Below are positions 6,129 through 6,718 of a DNA stretch of 6,718 nucleotides, piece after piece; within the stretch, counting starts at the first letter, position 1, and each line of letters starts with the position of its first letter. The DNA is from Gammaproteobacteria bacterium. GTDB taxonomy: Bacteria; Pseudomonadota; Gammaproteobacteria; Granulosicoccales; Granulosicoccaceae. Under the pieces are notes generated by a model. The model was given only the letters and a program-made list of their open reading frames with translations, searched no databases and was not told the DNA's origin. The stretch is from the NCBI GenBank assembly GCA_020444765.1, contig JAGRHW010000194.1, positions 1 through 6,718 of the forward strand, given 5' to 3'. The position numbers were made by a program, and so were the translations under genes.

Positions 6129-6718
6129 TCAAGCTCCGCTTAGCGCATCGGCGGCGTGTTGCGCCTGCGCGAGATCAATCGTGCCTTCATACAGCGCCCG
6201 GCCGATTATTGCACCTTGAATACCGGAATCGGCCACTGCGCAGAGTTTTTCGATATCCGCAAACGTCGACACGCCGCCCGAGGCGATCACCGGGATATCA
6301 ATCGCTTTCGCCAGCGCCGCGGTCGCCTCGACGTTGACGCCTTTCATCATGCCGTCACGGGCGATGTCCGTATAGACGATCGCAGATACGCCGGCGCCTT
6401 CGAAGCGTCTGGCAAGCTCCGTTGCTTCGGCATCGGAACCTTCGGCCCAGCCTTCGGTGGCGACCATGCCGTCGCGCGCATCGAGGCCGACAATGACCTG
6501 ACCGGGAAACCGCTTACACAGCTCGACCACGAATTCTGGTTGCTTGACCGCTTGCGTGCCTATGATCACATAGGACACACCGGCCTCGATATAAGCGCCT
6601 GCGATATCCTGATTACGAATACCGCCGCCGATCTGCACGGGCAGTTCCGGATAGGCTCTGCGTACAGCCCGAACCACTTCGGCATTGCGCGGCTCACCGG
6701 CAAACGCACCGTCCAGAT
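6129..6718 (-). CDS. hisA: Phosphoribosylformimino-5-aminoimidazole carboxamide ribotide isomerase (HisA), N-terminus outside window
   Basis: HisA isomerises ProFAR to PRFAR by an Amadori rearrangement. The frame remains open to the window edge and reads [16 protein letters not shown] at its start, matching the conserved VDLDGA region about 50 residues into the protein. The GTG at 6675-6677 is therefore internal. The visible 195 residues include the phosphate loop [10 protein letters not shown], the second catalytic Asp in [33 protein letters not shown] and the final [11 protein letters not shown], all typical of the (beta-alpha)8 barrel. The first catalytic Asp, near residue 8, lies outside. 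The gene ends one base before hisF and encodes part of its ribosome-binding site. It is the most promoter-proximal gene seen, so the operon promoter lies beyond the right edge. Confidence 0.97.
   Translation of the reverse strand, partial: LDGAFAGEPRNAEVVRAVRRAYPELPVQIGGGIRNQDIAGAYIEAGVSYVIIGTQAVKQPEFVVELCKRFPGQVIVGLDARDGMVATEGWAEGSDAEATELARRFEGAGVSAIVYTDIARDGMMKGVNVEATAALAKAIDIPVIASGGVSTFADIEKLCAVADSGIQGAIIGRALYEGTIDLAQAQHAADALSGA

Noticed and set aside
5681..6337. Plus-strand open frame of 218 codons opposite hisF and hisA
   Set aside because: Antisense to two unmistakable enzymes, with no signal, domain or ribosome site of its own; it arises from the GC-rich codon pattern.

Overview
This window looks like chromosomal DNA from a gammaproteobacterium. 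The strongest clue is the tightly packed order hisA-hisF-hisI-hisE-tatA-tatB-tatC on the minus strand, an arrangement known from this class, with hisI and hisE as separate genes. Base composition is moderately GC-rich. The species cannot be named from this sequence alone.

Layout: at the left edge (3-461, +) lies the C-terminal end of a patatin-like phospholipase gene cut by the window. An AT-rich spacer of 305 bases follows (462-766), then a small secreted protein of unknown function (767-1258, +), probably a small outer-membrane beta-barrel, ending in a clear rho-independent terminator (1309-1338). Everything to the right is on the minus strand. In transcription order (right to left) it holds hisA (cut by the window edge), hisF, hisI, hisE, tatA, tatB, tatC and gpmI. 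gpmI converges on the secreted-protein gene, with the terminator between them.

The his genes encode successive middle steps of histidine biosynthesis: HisE hydrolyses PR-ATP, HisI opens the PR-AMP ring, HisA isomerises ProFAR to PRFAR, and HisF, with HisH (not seen here), forms imidazole glycerol phosphate and AICAR. The genes are coupled: hisF/hisI and hisI/hisE each overlap by ATGA, hisA and hisF are one base apart, and hisE is only 14 bases from tatA. tatABC encode the complete twin-arginine translocase for folded proteins, and tatB and tatC overlap by 17 bases. gpmI encodes the cofactor-independent, Mn-type phosphoglycerate mutase of glycolysis and gluconeogenesis. It starts 41 bases after tatC with no terminator visible between them, so it may be co-transcribed.

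Most of the window is conserved housekeeping sequence and I see no new defence, mobile or RNA-based system. The points most worth a second look are the unusually long, very acidic C-terminal tail of TatC and the unidentified secreted protein with its own AT-rich upstream region.
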